Shown here piece after piece: positions 8,819 to 17,130 of a stretch of DNA of 64,000 bases (position 1 is its first letter; every line of letters begins with the position of its first letter). The notes under the pieces are model-generated. The model saw only the letters and a list, made by a program, of their open reading frames with translations. It was not told where the DNA came from and searched no databases. Source of the DNA: Luteimonas abyssi (GTDB lineage Bacteria > Pseudomonadota > Gammaproteobacteria > Xanthomonadales > Xanthomonadaceae); assembly GCF_001482195.1 (NCBI RefSeq), contig NZ_KQ759763.1:444459-508458 (forward strand), in the 5' to 3' direction. The position numbers and the translations under genes were made by a program.

Positions 8819-9619
8819 ATGGCATCCTCTCCCGCTCCCGTGTCGTCGGCAGGTATCGGATTGGTCGGCTTCGACGCCGACGACACGCTCTGGCGCAGCG
8901 AAGACTATTTCGTCGCTGCGCAGTCCGCCTTCGAGCGCATCGTCGGCGAGTACATCGATCTCGACGACGCGCGCGCGCGGCAGCGTCTGTTGGCGATCGA
9001 GAAGAGCAATCTCGCGTTGTTCGGGTACGGTGTGAAAGGCATGGCGCTGTCGATGATCGAAGCGGCGGTCGACATCACCGGACAGCGCATCGACGCGCGC
9101 CATGTGCACGAAATCGTGAGCATCGCCAAGGACATGCTGCGACATCCGGTGGAACTGCTGCCGGGCATCCGCGAAGCGGTGGATGCGATCGCCGCCGATT
9201 ACGCCATCGTGCTGATCACCAAGGGCGATCTGTTCCACCAGGAAGCCAAGGTGCGTCAGTCGGGGTTGGCCGATCTGTTCGGGAGGATCGAGATCGTCAG
9301 TGAGAAGGACGACGCGACCTATCACCGGGTGCTGAAGGAGTTTCAGCTGCTGCCGGAACGCTTCTGCATGATCGGCAACTCGCTGCGGTCCGACATCGCA
9401 CCCGTGTTGCGGCTCGGCGGTTGGGCGGTGCACATGCCCTACGCGCTGACATGGGCGCATGAGCTCGACGCGGAGATCGCGCCCGCGTCGCGCCGTCGCC
9501 TGCGCGAGGTCGACGCGCCGCACGCATTGCCGGACGCGGTGGCGGCGCTGCAGCGCCTGGCGCGCGGACAGGAGGGCGGTACGCCGATGGGCGGCGACGA
9601 GGCCGCCGAGACGCCCTAG
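8819..9619 (+). CDS. HAD-family hydrolase
   Basis: 266 residues. HAD motif I is GFDADDTLW (nucleophile Asp19, acid/base Asp21), motif II is in VLITKGD, and motif III/IV are the Lys in SEKDD and MIGNSLRSDI, where Asn replaces the usual first Asp of GDS. The helical cap between motifs I and II fits the subfamily I group. Members dephosphorylate small metabolites; the substrate cannot be told. The ATG is the only good start and coincides with the predicted transcription start. The C-terminal tail is Arg/Gly-rich. Confidence 0.9.
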   Translation: MASSPAPVSSAGIGLVGFDADDTLWRSEDYFVAAQSAFERIVGEYIDLDDARARQRLLAIEKSNLALFGYGVKGMALSMIEAAVDITGQRIDARHVHEIVSIAKDMLRHPVELLPGIREAVDAIAADYAIVLITKGDLFHQEAKVRQSGLADLFGRIEIVSEKDDATYHRVLKEFQLLPERFCMIGNSLRSDIAPVLRLGGWAVHMPYALTWAHELDAEIAPASRRRLREVDAPHALPDAVAALQRLARGQEGGTPMGGDEAAETP

Positions 9620-9868
9620 TCGCGCCAGCATTCACGTGGAGTCGGCGGGACCGGCCCCTGCGCGGCTACCCGGCGCAGGCGGTGCGGTCGTTCAGTGCGT
9701 TCGAGGCGCGCTGACCTGGCGGTCGCGATGGAAACGATTACGTCTGAACACGCGCGACGTCGCGAGCCGCGCCGCCGTTCGCGATGCAGTATCGATTCAC
9801 GAACGCGGCGGCATGTTGGGGTCGCGGTGCGCATGCACCGGTCCCGACAGACTGCAGGAGGTATGCCC

Positions 9869-10297
9869 ATGTCCTTGCTCGTTCGCTGGTTCGCACCCGT
9901 CGCCCTGGCCGCCGGTCTTGGCGGTACCGCCGCCTTCGCGCCGGCCACCGCGCATGCCGACGACGAACTGGTCCGGGTGATCGTCGATGCGGCCGATGTC
10001 ATCCTGCGCGGCGGCGATCCTTATTACCGCGACGGTCGCCACGGGTACAGCGACCGCCTGGTGGTCGAGCGCGACCGCCACGGCCGGCCGGTGTACTACC
10101 GGAACGTGGCGCGCAGCGGGAATGGCCACCATCGTCACCGCCGGTCGGGACCGCCTGCACACGCCCCCGCGCACGGCTACCGGGCGTCGTACGGCCATCG
10201 CGATCGCGGCGCCACGCGCTGCGACAAGCGAGGACGCTGTACGGTGCAGTATTACGATCCGCGCTTCGATCGCGATCACCGCGGCCGTCGTCGCTGA
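9869..10297 (+). CDS. Secreted basic His/Arg-rich protein of unknown function
   Basis: 142 residues. AGGAGGT at 9856-9862 lies directly against an ATG at 9863 and 6 bases from the ATG at 9869; I take the second. The signal peptide (MSLLVRWFAPVALAAG, cleavage near AHA) is followed by an acidic segment (DDELVRVIVDAADVILRGG) and then a highly basic region with repeated Tyr, His and Arg, including GHHRHRR and RFDRDHRGRRR at the end. Two cysteines (in TRCDKRGRCTV) could pair. I do not recognise a family. A metal-binding or polyanion-binding role is only a guess from composition. Confidence 0.7.
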   Translation: MSLLVRWFAPVALAAGLGGTAAFAPATAHADDELVRVIVDAADVILRGGDPYYRDGRHGYSDRLVVERDRHGRPVYYRNVARSGNGHHRHRRSGPPAHAPAHGYRASYGHRDRGATRCDKRGRCTVQYYDPRFDRDHRGRRR

Positions 10298-10333
10298 CAC
10301 GGCGCGCGGCGGCCCCGGCCCCGACGCGTTCGA

Positions 10334-10549
10334 TCAGGGACGCGGCGCCGCACGATGATGGTGATCCTCCAGGACCGGGAGGCTGCGCAGGTCGCCTTCG
10401 ATCCGGTCGCCGATCTGCCCGCTGACGTTGAGCACCACCAAGGCATACGCGGCCAAGAACACCGCGAGCGTGCCCAGTCCGACCAGCCAGCGCAGCCACC
10501 GCCGCCGCGCAACGGGGCGGCCGTCCGAGGAAGGATCGCGGTTCGACAT
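10334..10549 (-). CDS. Small single-pass membrane protein
   Basis: 71 residues. AGGAG lies 6 bases before the ATG at 10549. A short basic N-terminus (SNRDPSSDGRPVARRRW) precedes one transmembrane helix at about 20-42 (WLVGLGTLAVFLAAYALVV), then a short tail with DHHHRAAP. Topology by the positive-inside rule puts the N-terminus in the cytoplasm and the tail in the periplasm. No family recognised. It is divergent from the NlpE-like gene at 10662. Confidence 0.65.
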   Translation of the reverse strand: MSNRDPSSDGRPVARRRWLRWLVGLGTLAVFLAAYALVVLNVSGQIGDRIEGDLRSLPVLEDHHHRAAPRP

Positions 10550-10649
10550 GGCTGACTCCTGTATCGGCAGGCCGGCCTCGGGACCGGTCGGGCAGTGTAG
10601 GAACCGGAGGCGTCGCTGCCGTGTGCAGACGCGCGCGCCGGCCCTGCGG

Positions 10650-10655
10650 CACAAT
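10650..10655 (+). promoter_or_regulatory. -10 box CACAAT, leaderless NlpE-like gene
   Basis: The last T of CACAAT is 7 bases before the ATG at 10662, and no ribosome site lies between. This is the same geometry as the HAD-hydrolase gene. Confidence 0.45.
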
Positions 10656-10661
10656 CGACCC

Positions 10662-11069
10662 ATGGACCGTGTCATCGCCCTGATCGCAGCCCTCCTGCTG
10701 GCCGGCTGTGGTGTCGCTCCGCCGCCCGGGACCACCGCGCTGCCGGACGCGCACCGTATGGCCTGGGAAGGGTTGCAGGCCTGCGCCGACTGTTCCGGCA
10801 TCGAGACCCTGCTGGTGCTCGAGCACGACGAGGCCGAGCGCCGCTACGAACTCACGGAGACCTACCTGACCGCGGACGGCGGCGAGCCGTTCGTCGAGAC
10901 CGGGGCCTGGCAACTGCAGGATGCGTTGCTGCTGCTCGAGGGCGACGCGGGTGGCGCTCGCGCTTACGGCGTGCTCGCCGACGGGCGGTTGCGCTCGCAC
11001 GGGGCGGGCGGCGAGGCGCCCGCGAGCGGAGGCCATGTCCTGATGCCGGTCGGAGGGGCGGTGCCATGA
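10662..11069 (+). CDS. NlpE-N-domain lipoprotein
   Basis: 135 residues with a lipoprotein signal (MDRVIALIAALLLAGC, lipidated Cys16). After a Pro-rich linker the sequence WEGLQACADCSGIETLLVL matches the N-terminal beta-barrel domain of NlpE/CutF, including its CADC cysteine pair. Only this domain is present; the C-terminal OB-fold domain of E. coli NlpE is missing, as in many short homologues. NlpE senses outer-membrane and copper stress and signals to Cpx; the role here is inferred only. The stop overlaps the next start (ATGA at 11066). Confidence 0.85.
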   Translation: MDRVIALIAALLLAGCGVAPPPGTTALPDAHRMAWEGLQACADCSGIETLLVLEHDEAERRYELTETYLTADGGEPFVETGAWQLQDALLLLEGDAGGARAYGVLADGRLRSHGAGGEAPASGGHVLMPVGGAVP

Positions 11070-11602
11070 CGCGCCCGGCCCGAGTCGGTGTCTGCTGGGT
11101 GCTCGCCAGCGCGTTGGCCGCCGCCGGCGCCTGGGCGCAGCCGGCGCCGGCCACCGCCGGCGATCCGCCGGGCGATGCCGGCGAGGAAGTCGCGACGGTC
11201 GGGACCGGCGACGCCTGGCTCGATGCGCGGCTTGCGGACATGGATCGCTACGCCGTGCGCCACCGTGCCACGTTCGTCGACGAACTGGTCCGTTACCGCG
11301 ACGCGCCGCGGGCCCTGGTGGAGGAACTGCAGTCGCGCGAGGACGCGGCCTGGACGCCAGGCGACCTCTACATGGCCTGTGCCCTGGCGCAGGTGGTCGG
11401 CCGTCCTTGCCGGGCGGTGGTGACGCAACGTGAGGCCGATCGCGCCGCGCCCTGGGCGCAGTTGGCCGAGCAACTCGGCGCGGCGCCGGGCTCGGCGTCG
11501 TTCCAGCGGATCAAGCGCGGCGTGGCCGACAGCTACCGGCATTGGGGGCGTCCCCTGGTGCCCGATGCCCCGTCGCCCGCGACCGCCGCCGACGACGCGT
11601 GA
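11066..11602 (+). CDS. Secreted alpha-helical protein of unknown function
   Basis: 178 residues, translationally coupled to the NlpE-like gene by an ATGA overlap. The signal peptide ends near AWA (residues 1-24). The mature part is predicted helical, with the segments DAWLDARLADMDRYAV, ALVEELQSREDAAW and SASFQRIKRGVADSYRHWG, and holds two cysteines (MACALAQ, RPCRAV) that may pair. I recognise no domain. The coupling implies a joint role with the lipoprotein in the envelope. The end is Ala/Asp-rich. Confidence 0.7.
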   Translation: MTRPARVGVCWVLASALAAAGAWAQPAPATAGDPPGDAGEEVATVGTGDAWLDARLADMDRYAVRHRATFVDELVRYRDAPRALVEELQSREDAAWTPGDLYMACALAQVVGRPCRAVVTQREADRAAPWAQLAEQLGAAPGSASFQRIKRGVADSYRHWGRPLVPDAPSPATAADDA

Positions 11603-11698
11603 GCCCGCGACCGGCGGACGCCGCGTTGCGGATGCGTGCCGTGCGAGGCGCGTACGCGGCGGCCCGATTGCGCGTCCGGCAGCCCGACCGGACGACCG

Positions 11699-12547
11699 AT
11701 GCCTGAGCGTGCCGTGCGGCGCCTGGCCGTCTACGCTGCGGGCATCGCGGCCTGCGCGTTCGCGCTCGGCTGGCTCTGCGGGCGTTCGCCGCCGCCGGCC
11801 AGCATGCCCGCTTCGCAGGGGCCTGCGATGGCGGTCGCGGACGGCGCCCGCGAAACCGCACGCCCGGCGGTCCCCGCACGCGTTCTCCGCGCCCCTGCGC
11901 CCATCGAGGCGCGCGCGGGCACGGGGCCGCGCGCCGATGCATCGTCCATCGATCCTGGGCGCGATCTCGGCGCCGCGCTGGCCTGTGCGCAGGATCCCGA
12001 TCCCGATACGCAACTGCAGTGCCTGCGCGCGCTCGATACGCACTCGCTGCACCGGCCGGAGGTCCTGCAGGCCTTCGTCGCGGCCCTGGACCGCGCGTCC
12101 ACGCTCGAGCACAAGGCGCGCATCGCGAGCCTGATGACCCCGGTGCCGCTGTCCGACGAGGACAAGAAACCACTGCTCGACGCGCTGGACGACCTGCGTA
12201 CCGCGCCATCGCCGGAGATCCGCGCCCACGGCCTGCCGCTGGTCATCCAGTTCGACCGGGGGCCGGGCGCCGAGATGGCGCTCCTGCAGGGCCTCTACGA
12301 TCCCGAGCCGGCGGTGGTCGATGCCGCGATCGGTGCCGTCGGGCTGAGCACCGTGCGTTCACAGGCGGTCAAGAATGCTCTGCTGGTCTACGCCAACGAC
12401 GCAGCCGCGGACGCGCGCCGCCGTTTCCTCGCGCTGGAGGCGTTGCATGATTTCGCGCTGGATGCCGACGATTACCGGCTCTACCGCGCAGCGCGCGACG
12501 CCGCGCCCTGGGCCGGCGAGGTCGGTGCGGGCGGACGCGGCCGATGA
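11699..12547 (+). CDS. Membrane-anchored protein with HEAT-like helical repeats
   Basis: 282 residues from the ATG at 11699, chosen because it puts a short basic N-terminus (MPERAVRR) before a single transmembrane helix (residues 9-28). A long Ala/Pro-rich linker follows, then from about residue 85 paired helices resembling HEAT repeats (LQCLRALDTHSLHRPEVLQ, ALDDLRTAPSPEIRAHGLPL, DPEPAVVDAAIGAVGLSTV, DARRRFLALEALHDFALD). HEAT-like arrays bind proteins. The partner is unknown. It lies 96 bases after the preceding gene and its stop is 26 bases before the next start, so the set 10662-13041 may form one transcript. Confidence 0.65.
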   Translation: MPERAVRRLAVYAAGIAACAFALGWLCGRSPPPASMPASQGPAMAVADGARETARPAVPARVLRAPAPIEARAGTGPRADASSIDPGRDLGAALACAQDPDPDTQLQCLRALDTHSLHRPEVLQAFVAALDRASTLEHKARIASLMTPVPLSDEDKKPLLDALDDLRTAPSPEIRAHGLPLVIQFDRGPGAEMALLQGLYDPEPAVVDAAIGAVGLSTVRSQAVKNALLVYANDAAADARRRFLALEALHDFALDADDYRLYRAARDAAPWAGEVGAGGRGR

Positions 12548-12573
12548 TGACCCACGTTTCAAGGAGGATCTCC

Positions 12574-13041
12574 ATGAAGTATCGATTGTTGGCCTGTCTC
12601 GCGCTCGCGGGTGCCTCGGCATCGGGAGCCGCGGTCGCCTCGACATGCGCCGGGACCCTGGTGGCTGAGCGCAAGATCGCCAGCTATTCGCCCGACGGCC
12701 CCTACGTGCCGAGCCTGGGCACTCTGCGCATCTACCGGCAGGCCAGCGGCACCGGCGCCCGGTACTGCGCCATGACCGTGCATTCCAACCGGACCTGGGG
12801 CGAACGGCTCCACACCGGCGTCTTCATCAGGCGCTGCTGGCAGAGCGAGCGGATACAGGGGCGGTGCCCGGGTCCCGGGCAGATCGTCCAGGACCAGGGC
12901 GATTACGCCTACTACGCCGGACCCGTTTCCCTGCAGGTCTCCAGGAATCAATGTTTCTCCGCGCAGGGTTGGGTCATGCATCCCAACGCGCCCGCGGACC
13001 GGGCATACCGCTGGGCCGGTGTAGACCACTGCGTTCGGTAG
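12574..13041 (+). CDS. Secreted six-cysteine protein of unknown function
   Basis: 155 residues with AAGGAGG 6-7 bases before the ATG at 12574. The signal peptide runs to AVAS (residues 1-24). The mature protein has six cysteines, in STCAG, RYCAM, RRCWQ, GRCPG, NQCFS and DHCVR, enough for three disulfides, and many Tyr and Trp, suggesting a compact beta-rich extracytoplasmic domain. No family recognised. It is the last gene of the 10662-13041 string; a large structured inverted repeat at 13101-13154 follows. Confidence 0.7.
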   Translation: MKYRLLACLALAGASASGAAVASTCAGTLVAERKIASYSPDGPYVPSLGTLRIYRQASGTGARYCAMTVHSNRTWGERLHTGVFIRRCWQSERIQGRCPGPGQIVQDQGDYAYYAGPVSLQVSRNQCFSAQGWVMHPNAPADRAYRWAGVDHCVR

Positions 13042-13100
13042 ACGGCGACCGCACGCGTTGACACCCGCGGGCGTGCCGACATGCGCGGATGGCTGGCCCG

Positions 13101-13154
13101 GCCCCCGTGACACCACGCGCACTCGCTCGCGAGCGCATCGGTGGTCGCGGGGGC
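13101..13154. other. Large imperfect hairpin between secreted protein and dusA
   Basis: Outer arm: 13101-13110 pairs with 13145-13154 (10 bp, one G-U). After a 2-base bulge CCAC/GTGG (13113-13116 with 13141-13144) pairs. Inside sits the self-complementary run CGCTCGCGAGCG at 13124-13135. It could end the upstream transcript, but has no T-tract. Confidence 0.4.
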
Positions 13155-13247
13155 GAGGGCAGGCAGTGACGATCGGGCCGGGTGGCCGGGTACCGCGGTG
13201 GCCGCCGGTTGCGGGACAATGAGCGCCGGGTGTCGTACGAGGCGGGC

Positions 13248-14276
13248 ATGCAGGACGAAGCGTTGAATCAGGTGGACCGGGCGCACCGGCGGCTGTCGGT
13301 CGCCCCGATGATGGATTGGACCGACGCCCACTGTCGGGCCTTCCACCGCTTGCTCGCCCCCGACGCGCTGCTGTACACCGAGATGGTGCACGCCAACGCG
13401 GTGCTGCTGGGCGACCGGGGGCGCCTGCTGGCCCGGGGCCCGGACGAGCACCCGGTCGCGCTGCAACTGGGCGGCAGCGAGCCGGCGACGCTGGCACAGG
13501 CGGCGCGTATCGGCGTCGAGTACGGTTTCGACGAGATCAACCTCAACTGCGGCTGCCCGTCCGACCGGGTGCAGGCGGGCCGGTTCGGCGCCTGTCTGAT
13601 GCGCGAGCCCGCCCTGGTGGCGGCGTGCGTGGCGGCCATGTGCGACGCCGTCGCCGCGCAGCCTGGCGGAGCGCCGCCGGTGACGGTGAAATGCCGGCTC
13701 GGTGTGGACGATGACGACGATTACGCCGTGTTTCTCGCGTTCGTGGACACCGTGGCCGCCGCCGGCGCCCAGCGGATCGTGGTGCATGCGCGCAACGCCT
13801 GGCTCAAGGGGCTCAGTCCGAAGGAGAACCGCGAGGTCCCGCCCTTGCGCTACGACTGGGCCCGGCGGCTGAAGCAGGAGCGGCCGGCGTTGACGGTGGT
13901 GCTCAACGGGGGACTGCAGGACGAGGCCGGCACCCTGGCGCAGCTCGCGCACGTCGACGGCGTCATGCTGGGTCGCGCGGCTTACCACGACCCGTATCTG
14001 CTGCATCGGCTGGACAGTGCGCTTGCGGGACGCACGCCGCGGGCGCGGGGCGATCTGCTCGCGGCCTGGCGACCCTATGTGGCGCATCGGCTGGAGGCGG
14101 GCGTATCGCTCAAGCATCTGGTCCGTCACGTGTTGGGTCTGTTCCACGGTCAACCGGGTGGGCGCGTGTTCCGCCAGATCCTCAGCGAGGGCGCACACCG
14201 CCCGGAGGCGGCGTGGCCGCTGGTCGAGCGTGCCTTGGCCGCGACCGGCTGGACGCCGCAGGCCGTCGCCGCCTGA
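13248..14276 (+). CDS. dusA: tRNA-dihydrouridine synthase A
   Basis: 342 residues from the ATG at 13248; an in-frame GTG at 13230 is the alternative. DusA reduces U20/U20a in the D-loop of tRNAs with FMN and NADPH. The TIM-barrel start VAPMMDWTDAHCRAFHR, the substrate loop NLNCGCPSDRVQ with catalytic Cys103, the lysine in VKCRLG and the HARNAWLKGLSPKENR segment are diagnostic of DusA rather than DusB or DusC. The C-terminal helical domain binds tRNA. A -10-like GACAAT at 13215-13220 precedes it. Confidence 0.95.
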   Translation: MQDEALNQVDRAHRRLSVAPMMDWTDAHCRAFHRLLAPDALLYTEMVHANAVLLGDRGRLLARGPDEHPVALQLGGSEPATLAQAARIGVEYGFDEINLNCGCPSDRVQAGRFGACLMREPALVAACVAAMCDAVAAQPGGAPPVTVKCRLGVDDDDDYAVFLAFVDTVAAAGAQRIVVHARNAWLKGLSPKENREVPPLRYDWARRLKQERPALTVVLNGGLQDEAGTLAQLAHVDGVMLGRAAYHDPYLLHRLDSALAGRTPRARGDLLAAWRPYVAHRLEAGVSLKHLVRHVLGLFHGQPGGRVFRQILSEGAHRPEAAWPLVERALAATGWTPQAVAA

Positions 14277-14386
14277 CGGCCTTGGAGCGGGGCGTGACTG
14301 CGCGGTGCCGTCGCCGTGGCGCACTCCGCGGTTCGCGTCGATGACGCGACGACGTGCCGAGCGCTCAGCTGAACGCCCTCAGGGTG

Positions 14387-14415
14387 TTGACGAAAAAGTT
14401 AAGGACGGATTCACT
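14387..14415 (+). promoter_or_regulatory. Candidate promoter with GTTAAGGA half-site upstream of PepSY-phoPQ
   Basis: TTGACG at 14387-14392 and TTCACT at 14410-14415 are separated by 17 bases. The spacer contains GTTAAGGA (14398-14405), matching one arm of the palindrome at 8121-8142. The gene start is at 14499. Confidence 0.45.
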
Positions 14416-14498
14416 GCGTGACTTCGAGACTGGTGGCGTGCGCAAGTGCTCCGGCATTCCGCACGTCTCCTCGCTCCGTCATATGGGTTCGTTCCGCA

Positions 14499-14846
14499 AT
14501 GCCGACGCTGTTTCGACTGCCGCTGTGTAGCCTGTTCGCCGCCACCTTGCTGGTGGGAGCGGTCGGTACTGCACAGGCCCAGGCCAGGGAGTCGCAGGAG
14601 CGGCAGGCGCGGGCCGCGCAGGCGACCTGGCCGAGAGGGCAGGACGGGATGAGCGATTCGATCCGCCGGGTGCGCAACGAGTCGCGCGGTCAGGTGTTGA
14701 GTGCCGAGCGCATGCACATGGACGGACGCGAGATCAACCGCATCAAGGTGATGGACGAACGGGGCCGGGTCCGCGTCTACGAGGACGATCCTCATCGCCG
14801 CGGCTCGGCCGAGGCCCGTCCGCGTACACGCGGCCGCGACGACTGA
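14499..14846 (+). CDS. PepSY-like periplasmic protein adjoining phoPQ
   Basis: 115 residues. The ATG at 14499 gives a normal signal peptide (MPTLFRLPLCSLFAATLLVG, cleavage near AQA). A helical charged stretch leads to a PepSY-like module (DSIRRVRNESRGQVLSAE, DGREINRIKVMDERGRVRVY) with the usual pattern of helix plus three strands. PepSY domains are periplasmic inhibitor or sensor modules. Such genes are often found directly upstream of this two-component pair in xanthomonads, so a role in PhoQ sensing is plausible but inferred. The C-terminus is basic. The phoP start is 56 bases downstream. Confidence 0.8.
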   Translation: MPTLFRLPLCSLFAATLLVGAVGTAQAQARESQERQARAAQATWPRGQDGMSDSIRRVRNESRGQVLSAERMHMDGREINRIKVMDERGRVRVYEDDPHRRGSAEARPRTRGRDD

Positions 14847-14902
14847 GTTCAGATACTTGAACGCAAGGGCTGTCCCGGCCCTCTGACACGGAGTTTCCAT
14901 CC

Positions 14903-15589
14903 ATGCGTATTCTGCTCGTCGAAGACGAAGCGCCGCTGCGCGAGACCCTGGCCGCCCGCCTCAAGCGGGAAGGCTTCGCGGTCGATGCTGCGCAGGACGG
15001 CGAGGAAGGCCTGTACATGGGCCGCGAAGTCCCGTTCGACGTGGGCATCATCGATCTGGGTCTGCCGAAGATGTCGGGCATGGAGCTCATCAAGGCTCTG
15101 CGCGACGAAGGCAAGCAGTTCCCGGTGCTGATCCTCACCGCGCGTTCGAGTTGGCAGGACAAGGTCGACGGGCTGAAGCAGGGCGCCGACGACTATCTGG
15201 TCAAGCCGTTCCATGTCGAGGAGCTGCTGGCGCGGATCAACGCGCTGGTCCGGCGTGCCGCCGGCTGGAGCAAGCCCACGCTGGAGTGCGGCGCCGTGAC
15301 GCTGGACCTCGCCGCGCAGACCGTGAGCGTCAACGGGCACAACGTCGATCTCACCAGTTACGAGTACAAAGTGCTCGAGTACCTGATGATGCATGCCGGC
15401 GAGCTGGTGTCCAAGGCCGATCTCACCGAACACATCTATCAGCAGGACTTCGATCGCGACTCCAATGTGCTCGAGGTCTTCATCGGTCGCCTGCGCAAGA
15501 AGCTCGATCCCGAGGGCGGTCTGAAGCCGATCGAGACCGTCCGCGGCCGTGGCTATCGTTTCGCGATTCCGCGCACGAACGAAGGGTGA
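14903..15589 (+). CDS. phoP: OmpR-type response regulator PhoP
   Basis: 228 residues: receiver domain (1-115) with acidic pocket Glu7/Asp8, phosphoacceptor Asp51 (IIDLGLP), and Lys101 (YLVKPF); winged-helix DNA-binding domain (about 125-225) with the recognition region DRDSNVLEVFIGRLRKKLD and C-terminal hairpin TVRGRGYRF. The sequence looks like the PhoP/RegR-type regulator of Xanthomonas, which responds to divalent cations or low pH and controls envelope and virulence genes there. The partner kinase gene starts 77 bases downstream, and a PepSY gene is upstream. Confidence 0.92.
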   Translation: MRILLVEDEAPLRETLAARLKREGFAVDAAQDGEEGLYMGREVPFDVGIIDLGLPKMSGMELIKALRDEGKQFPVLILTARSSWQDKVDGLKQGADDYLVKPFHVEELLARINALVRRAAGWSKPTLECGAVTLDLAAQTVSVNGHNVDLTSYEYKVLEYLMMHAGELVSKADLTEHIYQQDFDRDSNVLEVFIGRLRKKLDPEGGLKPIETVRGRGYRFAIPRTNEG

Positions 15590-15666
15590 ACGCGGCGGGG
15601 CCATCGCCACGTCCGGCGTCGCATTTCGACCCCGTGCGATGAGCGGCGTGTGATCATGTCCGCGCG

Positions 15667-17094
15667 ATGAGCTCCAACCTCCGACCCAAGCGGGAGTTGC
15701 CCTGGCGGCCTCGTTCCCTGCAGGCGCGACAGATGCTGGCGGCCAGTCTCGGACTGGTCGCCTTCCTCGCGTTGGCCGGCTACGCGCTCGACCGCGCCTT
15801 CGTCGACGTCGCGAGCCAGGGGCAGCGCGACCGGCTGCGTGGTTTCGCGCTCAACTACGCCGGCGATGTCGAATTCGCCCGCGACGACAACATCATCCCG
15901 CCGGAGGCGCCGCCGGACGAACGTTTCGAACGCCCCGGCAGCGGGACCTACGCGGTGGTGGTGGCCGAAACGAGCGTGTGGATGTCCGGCTCGGCGCACG
16001 GTCCGACCCTGCCGGAGTCGGAGTTGCTCGAACCCGGTCAGGAACGCATCGACGGACCCATCGCGATCATCGACAGCGCCGGTCGCCCCGGCGAGGTGAT
16101 TCGCTACGGGCGTGGCTTCGCGCTCGTGCGCGAGATCGGTGGTGTGGAGAGCGAACTGCCGTATACGGTCTACATCCTCGAGGACGCCGGAACGCTGCCG
16201 CGTCAGGTGCAGGTGTTCCGCCAGGCGCTGTGGCGCTATCTGGGCGTGTCGGGCGTGATCCTGCTGATGCTGCAGGCCCTGGTGCTGCGCTGGAGCCTGC
16301 GCCCGTTGCGCAACGTCATTGCCGAACTCAAGCGGGTCCAGCGCGGGCAGGCCAACCGGATGGGCGAACTGCATCCGCGCGAGCTGGAGCCGCTGACCGA
16401 CAGTATCAACGCGCTGATCGAGAGCGAACGGCAGAATCTCGAGCATCAACGCAACACCATGTCGGATCTGGCGCACAGCCTGAAGACCCCGTTGGCGGTG
16501 TTGCATGCGCGGCTGGAGGCCGGCGCGGGCGACGATGAGCTGCGCGCCGAGCTGGCGATCCAGCTTCGCCGCATGAACGACCTGGTCGGTTACCAGCTCG
16601 GGCGCGCCGCCTCGAGCGGACACAAGCTGTTCTCGGCACCGGTCGAGATCGAGCCGTATGCCGAGGAACTCGTGCGCGGTCTGGAGAAGATCTACGCGGC
16701 CCAGGGCGTCATCTGCGAGTTCGATCTCGACGCGGAGGCACGCTTCCACGGCGAGCCCGGCGATCTGCAGGAACTGCTCGGCAATCTGCTCGAGAACGCG
16801 TTCAAATGGGCCAAGCGCCGCGTGCTGCTCACCGTGCGCCCGAGTGCGCCGCAACCGGACCGGCGGCCGGGACTGGTCATCGCCGTGGACGACGACGGTG
16901 CCGGCATCGCGCCGGACCGGATCGCACACGTGCTCCAGCGCGGCGTGCGCGGCGACGAGCGCGTGCATGGCCACGGCATCGGGCTGGCGATCGTGCAGGA
17001 CATCATCCGCAGTTATCGCGGCGAACTGCACGTGGGACGTTCGGAAGAACTGGGCGGGGCGCGTTTCGAAGTGGTGCTGCCGCCCGGCCTGTAA
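15667..17094 (+). CDS. phoQ: Sensor histidine kinase PhoQ
   Basis: 475 residues: TM1 at about 23-42, a periplasmic sensor of about 150 residues rich in Asp/Glu (RDDNIIPPEAPPDERFE) as expected for cation sensing, TM2 at about 193-213, a HAMP-like linker, then the H-box SDLAHSLKTPLAVL with phosphorylated His270. The ATPase domain has the N-box GNLLENAFKWAK, G1 DDDGAGI and G2 GHGIGLAIV. The lysine after the H-box (LKTPLAV) is typical of PhoQ-like kinases. It works with the adjacent PhoP. No clear ribosome site precedes the ATG at 15667. Confidence 0.9.
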   Translation: MSSNLRPKRELPWRPRSLQARQMLAASLGLVAFLALAGYALDRAFVDVASQGQRDRLRGFALNYAGDVEFARDDNIIPPEAPPDERFERPGSGTYAVVVAETSVWMSGSAHGPTLPESELLEPGQERIDGPIAIIDSAGRPGEVIRYGRGFALVREIGGVESELPYTVYILEDAGTLPRQVQVFRQALWRYLGVSGVILLMLQALVLRWSLRPLRNVIAELKRVQRGQANRMGELHPRELEPLTDSINALIESERQNLEHQRNTMSDLAHSLKTPLAVLHARLEAGAGDDELRAELAIQLRRMNDLVGYQLGRAASSGHKLFSAPVEIEPYAEELVRGLEKIYAAQGVICEFDLDAEARFHGEPGDLQELLGNLLENAFKWAKRRVLLTVRPSAPQPDRRPGLVIAVDDDGAGIAPDRIAHVLQRGVRGDERVHGHGIGLAIVQDIIRSYRGELHVGRSEELGGARFEVVLPPGL

Positions 17095-17130
17095 TCGTCG
17101 TGTCGTCCCGCGGGTACCGCCCGGCGTCGC

